Shown here: one piece after another, positions 36,643-46,256 of the stretch
Layout of the letters: each line of letters starts with the position of its first letter
How positions within the stretch are numbered: position 1 is the stretch's first letter
From: Salinibacterium sp. ZJ70
Lineage (GTDB): Bacteria > Actinomycetota > Actinomycetes > Actinomycetales > Microbacteriaceae
DNA: 64,000 bases
NCBI RefSeq assembly: GCF_011751865.2
Contig: NZ_CP061770.1
Coordinates: 2,108,001 to 2,172,000 of the forward strand
Direction: 5' to 3'
Notes under the pieces: model-generated
What the model saw: the letters and a program-made list of their open reading frames with translations, nothing else
What the model was told of the DNA's origin: nothing
The model's database searches: none
Position numbers and translations under genes: made by a program

Positions 36643-39600
36643 CAGAGCGTGATTCGCTTTCCGTCGTTGAGGGTCGCGACGAGCGCGGCGCGGTACTTGG
36701 TGAGGTAGCTATCGACGTCGGCCTCGGATTCCAGGACACCCGAGACGCCGGGCACGCTGATCGATTTGACTGACACCATCGGCTTCGGCGGCGGAGCGTC
36801 GTCATCCCCGCCCTGCTGCGCCTCGACGAGTCGGCTCAGCAGGGCCGGATAGTCGTCCTGCTCGAACGTCACGCCGGCCTGGAGGATGAGCGCGGCCTGC
36901 GTCTCGCCACTGAGACGCGCAAGGATGCCGTCGATCCGCTGTATCACGCTCTCCTGTGCGGCGGGCGTGGCGTTGGCGTAGTAGGTGCTGCCGAGGATCT
37001 CGGCCCGGCGCCCCTCGATCGCCGCGGCCACATCCGAACGCTTGACGGCGATGATGTCGTTGATCTGCCCTCGCAAGGTGTCAGCTGCGGCCTTGAGCTG
37101 GTTCATCTTGTTGCCACGGAAAGCGCTGGCATCCGCGAGCAGGGCTCTCACCATTTCGGCGCTTCCCGTAGGGAGGTAGCCGAGATTTCCGGCGTTGGCA
37201 CTCAGGAGGGCCTGGGCCTCGTCGAAGATCGTGGCCTGCTGACCGTTGAGGAACGACTTGATGGGGTCGATCAGGTCTTCCTTGGCTTCAAGCAGCTCGT
37301 CGGCCGTGTCGAAGTCGGTGAGGTACCAGTCGGCCTGCTTGCCAACGACCTTGTCGAGCAGAGCGACGACGCCGGCGAGCTGGCTTACGAAGGGGTACCG
37401 GCTACTGCTGACGAGCGCATTGAGTTCGTCGCGCCTGGCGGTCAGCTTGTCCTTGCCGAATCGGGCGAGTTCAGTGGGGTCGCTCGGTACGGCACCTTCG
37501 TCGAAGAAGTCGGTGCAGAACTTCTTGAACGCGGCGACCTTCGCGTGGTCGTATGCCTTTTTGGGTGCGACGACGACATACGGATGCTTGCCGGTGTTTC
37601 GGATGAGGCTCGCGGCTTCGGTCCGGGCGACCATGTTGGAGTCGACGCTCAGTGCCACTTTGCCGTTGCCGACCAGCCATCCCAACACGACTTCGATGGA
37701 GCCGAGGTCCCACCCGTAGGGTTTGGTCTCGAAGTGATCGGTGACCTTCTTGATCGTCACCTGTTCGCCGAGGCCCGTCTGGCTGATGACCCAGGACTCC
37801 ATCTCCGCACCCGGCGAGTTGAGCGCGCTGAGCGCCGCCGCGTCGAACAGCCCCGTCTCGTTTTGGACCGCGCCAGCTACTTGCTGCTCGGGGTAGACCT
37901 TGCCGCCGAGTAACCCGAGGTTCGTGTAAGTCCGGCTGACGAGCTCCTGGAATCCGTCTGACACGCGAGTCGCGGCATCCTGGGAGCTGGAGGGAATCTC
38001 GGCGGCGTTGATGATCAACTGCGCCTTGCCGACAGCCTGGCGGAGGCGCTCGATGAGCTCCTTCTCGCGGTCGGCGTTCAGTACCTGCTTCGACTGGAGG
38101 ACCGCCTGCATGGAAGGCGTCGCCCCAGAGTTGGTTCGCTGTTTGGTGTATTTCTCTGTCTTGAGCAGCAGACGCAGATCTGCGAGCAGCCGCTTGTCAC
38201 GACCGAGGAACACTCGCAGCTCGTCCCGACCCATGCTCTGGGCCGCGATTTCGGAGTCGCTGTAGCTTGTCTCGGGCGTGATGAAGTGAATGGTCAGCTC
38301 ACGCTGATTTCCGTGGGGCACGTCGTCGAGCTTGTAGCCGAACGAGAAGTCCTGGCCGTTCTTCGCGTACTTGAGCTTGTTGGTCTTGAGGATGTCGGTC
38401 GAGAGGTACTTGAAGAGCTTGCTGGAGACCTCCGAGGAGTCGACGTCGACAGCCTTGATCTCCTTCTCAATCTCCTGCTCCTCGTTGGTGAGGTACTCGT
38501 AAACGTTCCCATTGCGCTGGACATACGACTGCGCCTCCAGCAGGTTGAGTGCCTCCTGCACCTGCTTGCCCAGCCCGGTGAGGTCGAGCCCGAAGCGGTC
38601 GTAGACCAGCACGGTGAGGTTGCGGGGCGTGGCCTTGAACGTATCGACGTACTTGACCAGGAAGAGCGCCTTGAGCAGCCTGTTAGCGAGGATCGTCACC
38701 TCAGAGCCGGGGTCGGGCAGATGCTTCTCAGCCTGGAGGATGGCGCTCTGAGCGGCCGACTTCAGCGCGGCACTGATGCCAGCGAACATCTGGTCGAAGG
38801 TCGCGAGATAGCCCACCTGCTCGGTGCCGATGCGCTTGGCTACCTCCTGGACCACGCCGAGCATTGAGCGCTCACCGACTGAACTGTTCTTACCCTCGAA
38901 CATGTTGTGGTCGGACAGACCCTCGATTGCCGCCTGGAACATCGGGATCTGGTAGGTGACGAACGGGTACGTGCTGATGAACCGTCCACCATCGACGTAG
39001 TTGCGGTAGGTCTTCGCTCCATCGACGAAGTCGAAGATCGTCTTGAAATTTGCAGCTTCCTTGGCATGGATCGCCATGAGCTCAGCAGCACCCGCGTCGT
39101 TCTTCTCGAGCAGACGCTTACTGATGACCTCTTCGACGTCCTGACTGGTGAGCTTCACCTTGGCACTGAACCGGGCCTGGATCTTGGAGAAGTCGTTGCC
39201 CTGCTGCTTGGTGCGGTCGCCGATGACCTTGTCCATGTCCTCCTGTGAGGTGACGAAGACCCACGACTGGCCCTTGCACTTTGTGTTCAAGGACTCGGCG
39301 ATCGTCTGAAGGTTCAGCATGAGCTTGACGTCGTCCGCAATGAACTGGCCGACCTCGTCAACGAAGAAGTTGAGCCGGAAGCCTGGTTCTTGCGTGTCGA
39401 TCCAGGCTTTGACCGAGGTGGCGAAGTCCTCGATCGAAACGGCGTAGGACTTCTGATACTGCGCGATAATCCCCGGATTCGCCTCGCCGTTGACCTCGGC
39501 GAACGCCTTGTCGATGTTGTGGCCTTCGAGGGCCGTCTGCTCACGCCCCTGCGACCAGTCGATTCCGGCATACTTGGCGAACGCTGCCTTGAACGACTCG

Positions 39601-40124
39601 TACTGGCCGCGCTTGTCCAGATCTTCCTCGAACCGGGCGACGGCGCCGTCGTTGCCGAAGTAGCCGCGACTCTCATCGAAAACTTTGACGAAGACCTTGA
39701 GCAGTGCGTCCGTTTGATCCTTGGCGATCAGAGTCGCCTTCTGATCGATGTTGAATAGCAGGCTTTTCGCGGGGATGGCCGCTGCCTTCTTAAGTGAAGC
39801 GATGAGCATCGCGTCATCGGTCTTGGTCAGGAAGCTTTCGCTCACCTTTCCGCGGGGGTACGACTGGCCTTCGACGTCGCCAAGCAGGTGCGCGAGCATC
39901 TTGAGCAGGTGGGACTTGCCGGAGCCGAAGAATCCGGAGATCCATACGCCGTTGGCGTTCGTGTAGTTGGTGTACTCCTCCAGCAGCGGCGCGACGCCCT
40001 TCGCGGCGTCATTGGTGAAGACGTATTCCTCGACCTCGATGGCCAAGTGATCGGCGTCGTCAGCTTTGACGACGCCTTCGATCGAGCGAGTGACGTCTTT
40101 GAGGAAGATCTCGTTGAGTTTCAT
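36642..40124 (-). CDS. brxC: BREX ATPase BrxC
   Basis: An 1160-residue P-loop ATPase (type 1 BrxC, DUF499-like neighbourhood). Walker A GFFGSGKS is at residues 64-71, and a Walker B-like FFVDEVGQF occurs around residue 255. The rest is long and mostly helical. It is essential for BREX activity and is thought to form an ORC/Cdc6-like assembly. ATG at 40124, four bases after the brxB stop; the end overlaps pglX. Confidence 0.95.
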   Translation of the reverse strand: MKLNEIFLKDVTRSIEGVVKADDADHLAIEVEEYVFTNDAAKGVAPLLEEYTNYTNANGVWISGFFGSGKSHLLKMLAHLLGDVEGQSYPRGKVSESFLTKTDDAMLIASLKKAAAIPAKSLLFNIDQKATLIAKDQTDALLKVFVKVFDESRGYFGNDGAVARFEEDLDKRGQYESFKAAFAKYAGIDWSQGREQTALEGHNIDKAFAEVNGEANPGIIAQYQKSYAVSIEDFATSVKAWIDTQEPGFRLNFFVDEVGQFIADDVKLMLNLQTIAESLNTKCKGQSWVFVTSQEDMDKVIGDRTKQQGNDFSKIQARFSAKVKLTSQDVEEVISKRLLEKNDAGAAELMAIHAKEAANFKTIFDFVDGAKTYRNYVDGGRFISTYPFVTYQIPMFQAAIEGLSDHNMFEGKNSSVGERSMLGVVQEVAKRIGTEQVGYLATFDQMFAGISAALKSAAQSAILQAEKHLPDPGSEVTILANRLLKALFLVKYVDTFKATPRNLTVLVYDRFGLDLTGLGKQVQEALNLLEAQSYVQRNGNVYEYLTNEEQEIEKEIKAVDVDSSEVSSKLFKYLSTDILKTNKLKYAKNGQDFSFGYKLDDVPHGNQRELTIHFITPETSYSDSEIAAQSMGRDELRVFLGRDKRLLADLRLLLKTEKYTKQRTNSGATPSMQAVLQSKQVLNADREKELIERLRQAVGKAQLIINAAEIPSSSQDAATRVSDGFQELVSRTYTNLGLLGGKVYPEQQVAGAVQNETGLFDAAALSALNSPGAEMESWVISQTGLGEQVTIKKVTDHFETKPYGWDLGSIEVVLGWLVGNGKVALSVDSNMVARTEAASLIRNTGKHPYVVVAPKKAYDHAKVAAFKKFCTDFFDEGAVPSDPTELARFGKDKLTARRDELNALVSSSRYPFVSQLAGVVALLDKVVGKQADWYLTDFDTADELLEAKEDLIDPIKSFLNGQQATIFDEAQALLSANAGNLGYLPTGSAEMVRALLADASAFRGNKMNQLKAAADTLRGQINDIIAVKRSDVAAAIEGRRAEILGSTYYANATPAAQESVIQRIDGILARLSGETQAALILQAGVTFEQDDYPALLSRLVEAQQGGDDDAPPPKPMVSVKSISVPGVSGVLESEADVDSYLTKYRAALVATLNDGKRITL

Positions 40125-40128
40125 CGGG

Positions 40129-40740
40129 TCATGCTTCCTGGTCGAGGATGCGCTTGGCGCGGTAGAAGGAGTCGTCTTTCAGCTGGCCGAACAATACGAG
40201 TGCCGATCCTTGCGTGGCCGATACCTCGTAACGTCCGGGGAAGAACATCAGCATCGGTTTGTCCGAGACGACGGTCTGCAGATTGTTGAGCACCGTGTGC
40301 GAGCGCACGAACGGAAAGACCTCGCCGATGCCTGTCAGGAAGAGAATCTGGAAGGACTCTCCGGCGATCCGCTCCTTGATCGCCGGGGCGAGGTGCATCT
40401 GCGGGTCGAGCATGTTCTGGAGCATCTTGAGGAAGTCGGGCTTATCCATCGTCGACTCCGCCGCCAGAACGCGCTCCCACACGTTACGCGCCTTGAGCAG
40501 CTCGACGCACAGGTCGTAGAGATTGATCTCGAAGACCTTGATACCCCGTTCGGTGTCGAGCTTCGTCGTGATGCGTTTCTTGGCACGGGCGACGTCGAGC
40601 GCCCATGCAGGGTCGTAGTCGTAGATGAAGTGCGCGACTTCATTGCCGAGCCCCTCCATCCTCAGGAATCGCTCACTGCTCAGCACTCTGAACAGGTGTT
40701 CCTCGTGCTGGGCCAGCGTTGGCTTCGAGTGCAGGGACAT
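40129..40740 (-). CDS. brxB: BREX protein BrxB (DUF1788)
   Basis: A 203-residue DUF1788 protein, standard BrxB length. Characteristic pieces are EEHLFRVLSSERFLRMEGLGNEV, FIYDYDPAWALDVARAKKRI and LFLTGIGEVFPFVRSHTVLNNLQ, then MLMFFPGRYE. The biochemical role in BREX is unresolved. It overlaps the brxA stop by one base and precedes brxC by four. Confidence 0.94.
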   Translation of the reverse strand: MSLHSKPTLAQHEEHLFRVLSSERFLRMEGLGNEVAHFIYDYDPAWALDVARAKKRITTKLDTERGIKVFEINLYDLCVELLKARNVWERVLAAESTMDKPDFLKMLQNMLDPQMHLAPAIKERIAGESFQILFLTGIGEVFPFVRSHTVLNNLQTVVSDKPMLMFFPGRYEVSATQGSALVLFGQLKDDSFYRAKRILDQEA

Positions 40741-41348
40741 CAGGACTCCCTCGTTGGGAAGAAACGGACCTCGCTCGGGGTGCTAGCGGCGAGAGAAGCG
40801 GTTATGCGAGCGGACAACAGCACGGGTTCGATTGCACCGTCCGGGGTCAACAAACCTGCCTCGACCATCATCCGGAAAAGTACCTGCCGGAGCTTCTTGT
40901 AGGTGGCAGATGAAACGGCGTCCAGCTCCTCGTGCCACATTGCCTTCGTTCGGTAGAACGAGTCGTAATCGTCGTGCGAGACAGTGCCCGCCAGAGTGAG
41001 GAAGCGCTCGCGGAGCACCTCCTCTGCGAACTCACCGATGAGGTCATACTGGCGGCAAGCCGCAACCCACATAAGGTGCCCCCGCTCCGAGGCTGTCGCG
41101 TCGCTGAGCATCTCAATTTCTCGATCCGCGAGCGCGGACATCCGCCTGACCGTCTCCCGAACAAGGCGAACCCCAGTGGTGCGAGTTCGGCCCTGGAGAA
41201 GATTCTGGTCGACGGCTATGTCTCGCACCTTCTTCCAGTCACGATGCTCGGCGTACACGGGCGCCAAGAAGAGCGCCTGTCTCTCCAGCAGGCCACCGGT
41301 CGTAAACGACAGCGCGTAGCGCGACGTTGCGGCCGAGTTACTGCTCAC
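40740..41348 (-). CDS. brxA: BREX protein BrxA (DUF1819)
   Basis: A 202-residue DUF1819 protein, first gene of the type 1 BREX operon. It is a small helical DNA-binding protein with TTGGLLERQALFLAPVYAEHRDW at the start and AACRQYDLIGEFAEEVLRERFLTL in the middle. The GTG at 41348 follows GAAAGG. The operon runs brxA-brxB-brxC-pglX-pglZ-brxL without a break. No WYL-type BrxR regulator precedes it. Confidence 0.92.
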   Translation of the reverse strand: MSSNSAATSRYALSFTTGGLLERQALFLAPVYAEHRDWKKVRDIAVDQNLLQGRTRTTGVRLVRETVRRMSALADREIEMLSDATASERGHLMWVAACRQYDLIGEFAEEVLRERFLTLAGTVSHDDYDSFYRTKAMWHEELDAVSSATYKKLRQVLFRMMVEAGLLTPDGAIEPVLLSARITASLAASTPSEVRFFPTRES

Positions 41349-41587
41349 TGGGCACCTTTCAGGAAAACGGCAAGTTCATCAGGATATGCCGCCCTGCCGA
41401 CATTCGTAGTCGGCTGGTCCGGTGACGTCCATCGTCACGACGAGTTCGGTCGAGGACACGGGACAGAGAGAGCCTATCGGCGGTGCGGCCCAAGTCCCCT
41501 TCACCGCGTCGCAGGGGCGAGGGCACAGCGCGGTGGGGCAAGCTCGTGATGGCGCTAGCCCGGATCTCTCAGGCGTCCGCACTCCAA
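41349..41587. promoter_or_regulatory. Non-coding leader of the BREX operon
   Basis: A 239-base gap between the Mrr stop and the brxA start that must hold the BREX promoter unless Mrr is co-transcribed. The one structured element I see is GTGACG-N5-CGTCAC at 41422-41438, a weak operator candidate. Short open frames here have no ribosome-binding sites. Confidence 0.4.
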
Positions 41588-42661
41588 CTATTGGTCGCCG
41601 CCTTCGTCGATCAGCCACGCGCGCCGCAGAGGAATCGCATCGGTGATGCTCGCGGGCATCACGTCGTAGTGCTTGAGCAGGCGGTCGACAAGATCTTCCG
41701 CATCCCACACGGCTACCTTCAACCGTTGGGCGTCCACCTTCTGCTGGGCCTGAGGGGTGAGACCGCCCATCACGACGAGGAGTCCATGGTCAGCGCCGTG
41801 CTGGCTGACCACACCACCGAGCTGATCCAACACCTCGGAGCCCACGCGGCTGGCCTGGGATTTGACCTGCACGATGATCGTCGGGGCCGAGATTCCGAGT
41901 ACGCCCGACCCGGCGATGATGTCGATCCCGCCGTCCGCACCCTTCGGGGGCACCTTGCACGTCATCCCCTCAGCCCGCAGGATCTCGGCCACCAGATCCT
42001 GCAGGTCGTATCCGGCGAAGCGCTCACGGATACGACTGAGAATGCGGTCCCGCGAGTACCGGATGATGTCCTGGCCGTCGCTCGCCATCGCCTCGTCGGA
42101 GTCGACCACGTCGTCGCTCGCCTTCGGCAGCACGAGGTCCACTCCGGCCCGCGCACCAGGGTCCGTCTCAGCGCCGGCGAGGATGCGCCCGAACCGGTAC
42201 GCGGCATCGTTGCGGCTGATCTGAACGACGGTGCTGAAGGCACCCAGGGAATAGAGCAGGTCCTTATTGATTGCAGTACGAGGAACATCGCGACGCTTCC
42301 AGTCCACCTTGCGCACGTGATTGAGCACACCAGGACCCGACTGGTATTCGTACTCGCCCGTCACCACACCGAACGCCAACTGGCCGTGCTGTTTGATCGG
42401 CAGCACCACGATGTCGCCCACCGCGATCCGGTTGGCGAATGCGTTCAGCTGCGCAGCATGGTTCGCGTTCGTCTTGTCACCGGCTTCAGGCCGTGACTGA
42501 GCCATCAGGACCTTCATCGCTGGGAGGTCCGACGCGACGCGCAGGTCGCCTACCTCAGCAAAATCGACGCCGCAGTATCCCTCGTCCAACATCCACCGGT
42601 CGAATGACCAGTTCTTCGACCCACGGACAAGCCAGACACGAGGCTCTGCAGCATTGCTCAT
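41588..42661 (-). CDS. Mrr-family restriction endonuclease with N-terminal sensor-like domain
   Basis: A 357-residue protein. The C-terminal Mrr_cat (PD-(D/E)xK) domain, residues about 205-335, shows GGIDIIAG with Asp247 and IIVQVKSQ with Gln265/Lys267, matching the GxD...QxK pattern. The first ~165 residues (VWLVRGSKNWSFDRW, then IAVGDIVVLPIKQHGQLAFGVVTG) look like a PUA/EVE-type fold, which would suit recognition of modified bases; this part is inferred from pattern. It is most simply a type IV enzyme that cuts foreign modified DNA, complementing BREX. It lies 239 bases upstream of brxA on the same strand and about 60 bases from the tRNA-Gln terminator. Confidence 0.85.
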   Translation of the reverse strand: MSNAAEPRVWLVRGSKNWSFDRWMLDEGYCGVDFAEVGDLRVASDLPAMKVLMAQSRPEAGDKTNANHAAQLNAFANRIAVGDIVVLPIKQHGQLAFGVVTGEYEYQSGPGVLNHVRKVDWKRRDVPRTAINKDLLYSLGAFSTVVQISRNDAAYRFGRILAGAETDPGARAGVDLVLPKASDDVVDSDEAMASDGQDIIRYSRDRILSRIRERFAGYDLQDLVAEILRAEGMTCKVPPKGADGGIDIIAGSGVLGISAPTIIVQVKSQASRVGSEVLDQLGGVVSQHGADHGLLVVMGGLTPQAQQKVDAQRLKVAVWDAEDLVDRLLKHYDVMPASITDAIPLRRAWLIDEGGDQ

Positions 42662-42720
42662 GAGTCATATAGTGCCCGCTTGCTCCGTTCTGAGCGAAGC
42701 CGGTGCCCCAAATAAACGCG

Positions 42721-42747
42721 AAAACCCCCGCCGTAGCGGGGGTTTTT
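42721..42747 (-). terminator. Intrinsic terminator after tRNA-Gln
   Basis: AAAACCCCCGC (42721-42731) and GCGGGGGTTTT (42736-42746) form a perfect 11-bp hairpin with a CGTA loop and T/A-runs on both sides, so it can work in both directions. It begins six bases after the tRNA 3' end. Confidence 0.85.
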
Positions 42748-42752
42748 CACTG

Positions 42753-42824
42753 CTGGGGTACCTGGACTCGAACCAAGAACAACGGAACCAGAAACCGCCG
42801 TGTTGCCAATTACACCATACCCCA
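42753..42824 (-). tRNA. tRNA-Gln (anticodon CTG)
   Basis: The minus strand folds into a cloverleaf: acceptor TGGGGTA pairs with TACCCCA, the D-stem is GTGT/ACAC, the anticodon loop TTCTGGT carries CTG at 34-36, and the T-arm is CTTGG-TTCGAGT-CCAGG. The discriminator base is G, as in other glutamine tRNAs. The CCA end is not encoded. The anticodon stem has a T-T mismatch at 31-39. It follows gltX, a common actinobacterial neighbour, and marks the end of the defence island. Confidence 0.93.
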
Positions 42825-42891
42825 ATGGTGCTGACCGAGATCGGCACCGAGAGTCAATGTTACCCCACTCCGGAGGGGGTTCGTGACACTC

Positions 42892-44397
42892 CTAGAGCGT
42901 GGCGCGGAAGCGCTCGATGCGGGCGAGCGTCGAGTCCTTGCCGAGGATCTCCATCGACTCGAAGAGCGGCGGGCTGATGCGGCGACCCGAGACGGCGGTG
43001 CGCAGGGCACCGAAGGCGAGGCGGGGCTTGAGGCCCATACCGCCCTCCTCCTCGGGGGCGAGAAGGGCCGCACGCAGCGCCTCCTCGATCTCCGCGCGAC
43101 CGAAGGTGTCGAGAGCACCGAGCGCGGCAGCCGAGGCGTCGAGCACGGCGATCGCCTCGTCCACATTCTTCGGCAGCGCGTCGGCGGCGAACTCGAGCTC
43201 GTCATCCGCGGTGAACAGGAACGCGAGCATGTCGCGCGCCTCGCTCAGCACCGTCATGCGCTCCTGCACGAGCGGCGCCGCCTCGGCGAGGATCGCCGCC
43301 TCGGCGTCCGTCGGCGGGTTCGACACATACCCGTCGAGGTACGGCACGATGCGCGCCGCGAATTCGTCGGCCGCGAGCATGCGGATGTGGTCGCCGTTGA
43401 TCGAGTCGGCCTTCTTCTGGTCGAAGCGGGCCGGGTTGGGGTTCACGTCGCGGATGTCGAACGCCTCCACGAACTCACGGGTCGTGAACACGTCGCGGTC
43501 GGCCGCGATCGACCATCCGAGCAGCGCCAGATAGTTGAGCAGGCCCTCGGGGATGTAGCCGCGCTCGCGGTGGTGGAACAGGTTCGACTCGGGATCGCGC
43601 TTCGACAGCTTCTTCGCACCCTCGCCGTAGACGAGCGGCATGTGCGCGAACTGCGGGATGAAGTCGGTGACACCCGCCTCGATGAGCGCCAGGTACAGCG
43701 CGATCTGGCGCGGCGTCGACGACAGGATGTCCTCGCCGCGGAACACGTGCGTGATGCCCATGAGCGCGTCATCCACCGGGTTCACGAACGTGTACAGCGG
43801 CGCACCGTTCGGGCGCACCACGACGAAGTCGGTGAACGACCCGGCAGGGAAGGTGATCTCGCCGCGGATGAGATCGTGGAACGTGAGGTCGGAATCCGGC
43901 ACACGCAGACGCAGGCTCGGCGCTCGCCCTTCGGCGCGGAACGCCTCACGCTCGGCCTCGGTGAGGTCGCGCTCGAAGTTGTCGTAGCCCTGGCGCGGGT
44001 CGCGGCCGTTCGCGACGTTCCGCGCCTCCATCTCCTCCGGAGTCACGAACGACTCGTAGAGGTGCCCGGATGCCTTCAGCTTCTCGATCAGGTCGAGGTA
44101 GATCTGGGTGCGCTGCGACTGGCGGTACGGCCCGTGAGGTCCGCCCTTCTCGACACCCTCATCCCAGTCGATGCCGAGCCAGGTGAGCGCCTCGATGAGC
44201 TGCTGGTAGCTCTCCTCCGAGTCGCGTGCGGCGTCCGTGTCTTCGATGCGGAACACGAGCTTGCCGCCCGTGTGACGGGCGTACGCCCAGTTGAAGAGTG
44301 CGGTGCGCACCATGCCCACGTGGGGGGTGCCGGTAGGAGACGGGCAGAACCGCACGCGAACGTCGGCGCCGGTGGCCTGAGAGAAGGGAAGCGACAT
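42892..44397 (-). CDS. gltX: Glutamyl-tRNA synthetase GltX
   Basis: A 501-residue class I synthetase. The HIGH-equivalent is in [20 protein letters not shown] and KMSKS is KLSKRD near residue 262; [14 protein letters not shown] is the conserved ATP/Glu-binding region. The C-terminal anticodon-binding helical domain is complete. It charges tRNA-Glu and, since actinobacteria generally lack GlnRS and use GatCAB, probably also misacylates the tRNA-Gln encoded directly downstream. The stop is TAG at 42892. Confidence 0.97.
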   Translation of the reverse strand: MSLPFSQATGADVRVRFCPSPTGTPHVGMVRTALFNWAYARHTGGKLVFRIEDTDAARDSEESYQQLIEALTWLGIDWDEGVEKGGPHGPYRQSQRTQIYLDLIEKLKASGHLYESFVTPEEMEARNVANGRDPRQGYDNFERDLTEAEREAFRAEGRAPSLRLRVPDSDLTFHDLIRGEITFPAGSFTDFVVVRPNGAPLYTFVNPVDDALMGITHVFRGEDILSSTPRQIALYLALIEAGVTDFIPQFAHMPLVYGEGAKKLSKRDPESNLFHHRERGYIPEGLLNYLALLGWSIAADRDVFTTREFVEAFDIRDVNPNPARFDQKKADSINGDHIRMLAADEFAARIVPYLDGYVSNPPTDAEAAILAEAAPLVQERMTVLSEARDMLAFLFTADDELEFAADALPKNVDEAIAVLDASAAALGALDTFGRAEIEEALRAALLAPEEEGGMGLKPRLAFGALRTAVSGRRISPPLFESMEILGKDSTLARIERFRATL

Positions 44398-44464
44398 TGT
44401 GCCCCGATTCTATCGGCGTCGGATGCACGCCGGATGGGCGCGGCGTTCGCGACGGGCGGCGCCG

Positions 44465-45247
44465 CTATTCGCGCTTCCCGCGGGCCGCGAGGCGCTTCTG
44501 CACCATCTGCGCCGCCACCAGCAGCAGGAACACCCCGAACACGATCGAGCCGGCCCGCGCATCGATGACATTCGCCACCCACGCCCCGAGCACCGACGTG
44601 ACCGCGCCCGCGACGCCCACGATGAGACCGGATCGGATGTCCGTGTGACCCCGGCGATGGTTCTGCACCGAGGTGATGATGGCCGACGGCACGATCGCCA
44701 CCAGGGACGCGCCCTTGGCGACCAGATCGCTGAGCCCCCAGCCCACCTGCAGCGCCGGCACGATGATGATGCCCCCGCCGACGCCCACGAGCCCCGACAC
44801 GATGCCGGCGGCCAGCCCGAACAGGCCGAACAGCAGGATCTCGACGGCGCCGACCGTCACCTGGGCGCCCCTGGCCGGCTCGTCGAGCAGCAGCTGAATC
44901 GCCACCACGACGAGCACCACGATGAACGCCCACGCGATCGCCTTCGTGGGCAGGCGAGCCAGCAGCCAGCTGCCGATCGCACCGCCGATGATCATGCCCA
45001 CGGCGATCGGCAGAGCCACCTCCCACGCGACGTTGCCCGCGACCAGGTAGGACACCATCGCCGTGATCGCGATCGGCACGATCGCCACGAGCGACGTTCC
45101 GGTGGCGCGCTTGTGCTCGAAGTGCGCGAGCAGGACGAGCCCCGGCACGATGAGCACCCCCCCGCCCACCCCGAACAGTCCCGATGCGAAGCCCGCGAGG
45201 ATTCCGATGCCGATGAGCGCCGCGTACGGTGCGCGAGTATCCGTCAC
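44465..45247 (-). CDS. TauE/SafE (TSUP) family permease
   Basis: A 260-residue membrane protein with about eight helices in two repeats. Both repeats begin with the TSUP glycine motif: GFASGLFGVGGGVLIVPGL and GIVSGLVGVGGGIIIVPAL, each followed by an AxGTSL or AKGASLVAIVPSA segment. The family exports or imports sulfur compounds (sulfite, sulfoacetate) or other small organic anions. The GTG at 45247, preceded by AGGA, was chosen; the upstream open frame is a shadow of the neighbouring gap. Substrate unknown. Confidence 0.88.
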   Translation of the reverse strand: MTDTRAPYAALIGIGILAGFASGLFGVGGGVLIVPGLVLLAHFEHKRATGTSLVAIVPIAITAMVSYLVAGNVAWEVALPIAVGMIIGGAIGSWLLARLPTKAIAWAFIVVLVVVAIQLLLDEPARGAQVTVGAVEILLFGLFGLAAGIVSGLVGVGGGIIIVPALQVGWGLSDLVAKGASLVAIVPSAIITSVQNHRRGHTDIRSGLIVGVAGAVTSVLGAWVANVIDARAGSIVFGVFLLLVAAQMVQKRLAARGKRE

Positions 45248-45287
45248 CCGACCATCCTGGCGCACACCCGAGCCGCCGCTGCGCGAC

Positions 45288-46142
45288 TCACACGAACACC
45301 AGAGCCACGGATGCCGTGAGCGCGAGCGCCACACCCACCCACTGCACGAGCCTCAGCCGCTCGTGCAGCACGACGAGCGCGAGCAGCACGGTGCCGAGAG
45401 GGTAGAGGGCGCTCAGCACCCCCATGATCGCAAGCTGCCCCTGGTGCAGCCCCCACACGAGCACGGCGTTCGCGATCGCCAGCAGCACGCCCGAGTACGC
45501 CGCGAGCCGAAGGCCCCCGCGGTCGGCCGAGCGCACCGGGAACGCGGTCCCGCGCCGCATCCGGATGCCGACCACGATGAGCGCGAACATCGCCGCCCCC
45601 ACCACGAGGTCGACGAGCAACGGCGCGAGCTCCGACTCCGGCGGGGTCAGCTCCATGACCACGTTGTAGCCGCCGAACCCGAGCCCCGACAGCAGCGCGA
45701 GCACCAGTGCACGCACGCCGAGCCGCCCGCCGGATTGCTCCTCCGTCACGCCCAGCAGAACCGCCGCGACGATGAGCGCGGCGAGCGCGAGGTACCCGAG
45801 CGCCGTGAAGCGCTCGCCCTGCAGGATGCCGCCCACCGCGGGCACGAGCGCCGCAACAGCGGCGACGGTCGGCGAGATGACGCTCATCGGGCCGATCGCG
45901 AGAGCGGCGAAGAAGCCCCAGATCGCCGCGGCGCCCACGATGCCCGCGAGAACCCCCAGCACGACCGCCTCCGTCGACCACACCGAACCGACGAGCGGTG
46001 TCGCGATCGCGATCGGCACCGTCGCCACGACGAAGCTCACCAGACTCACCAGGATCGCCGGGATGCGGCGCGCCGCGAGCCCGCCGAGAAAGTCCGAGAC
46101 CCCGTAGACGATCGCGCTCACCAGCCCCGCGACGACGATCAT
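45288..46142 (-). CDS. EamA/DMT-family transporter
   Basis: A 284-residue protein with ten predicted membrane helices in two five-helix EamA repeats (first beginning MIVVAGLVSAIVYGVSDFLG, second around VLALLSGLGFGGYNVVM). It ends inside the last helix without a tail, as usual for the family. These are drug/metabolite exporters with unknown substrate. The ATG at 46142 fits the first helix; upstream frame extension runs through the divergent promoter. It is divergent from the PPOX gene. Confidence 0.85.
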   Translation of the reverse strand: MIVVAGLVSAIVYGVSDFLGGLAARRIPAILVSLVSFVVATVPIAIATPLVGSVWSTEAVVLGVLAGIVGAAAIWGFFAALAIGPMSVISPTVAAVAALVPAVGGILQGERFTALGYLALAALIVAAVLLGVTEEQSGGRLGVRALVLALLSGLGFGGYNVVMELTPPESELAPLLVDLVVGAAMFALIVVGIRMRRGTAFPVRSADRGGLRLAAYSGVLLAIANAVLVWGLHQGQLAIMGVLSALYPLGTVLLALVVLHERLRLVQWVGVALALTASVALVFV

Positions 46143-46256
46143 CGACCCATCCAACTCCTCACACGCCGCCCGCGCGAGGGGGGACATTGGTCCCTGTTCG
46201 CGCACCGTTCCTGCGCGCATGCTGAGGGCATCCGACCCGCCAGCTGGGAGGCGAAC

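Noticed and set aside
42753..42824. Integrated element with attL/attR at tRNA-Gln
   Set aside because: No integrase and no second copy of the tRNA 3' end was noticed by eye near 21.6, 28.3 or 41.5 kb; the search by eye is not exhaustive, so I do not annotate attachment sites.
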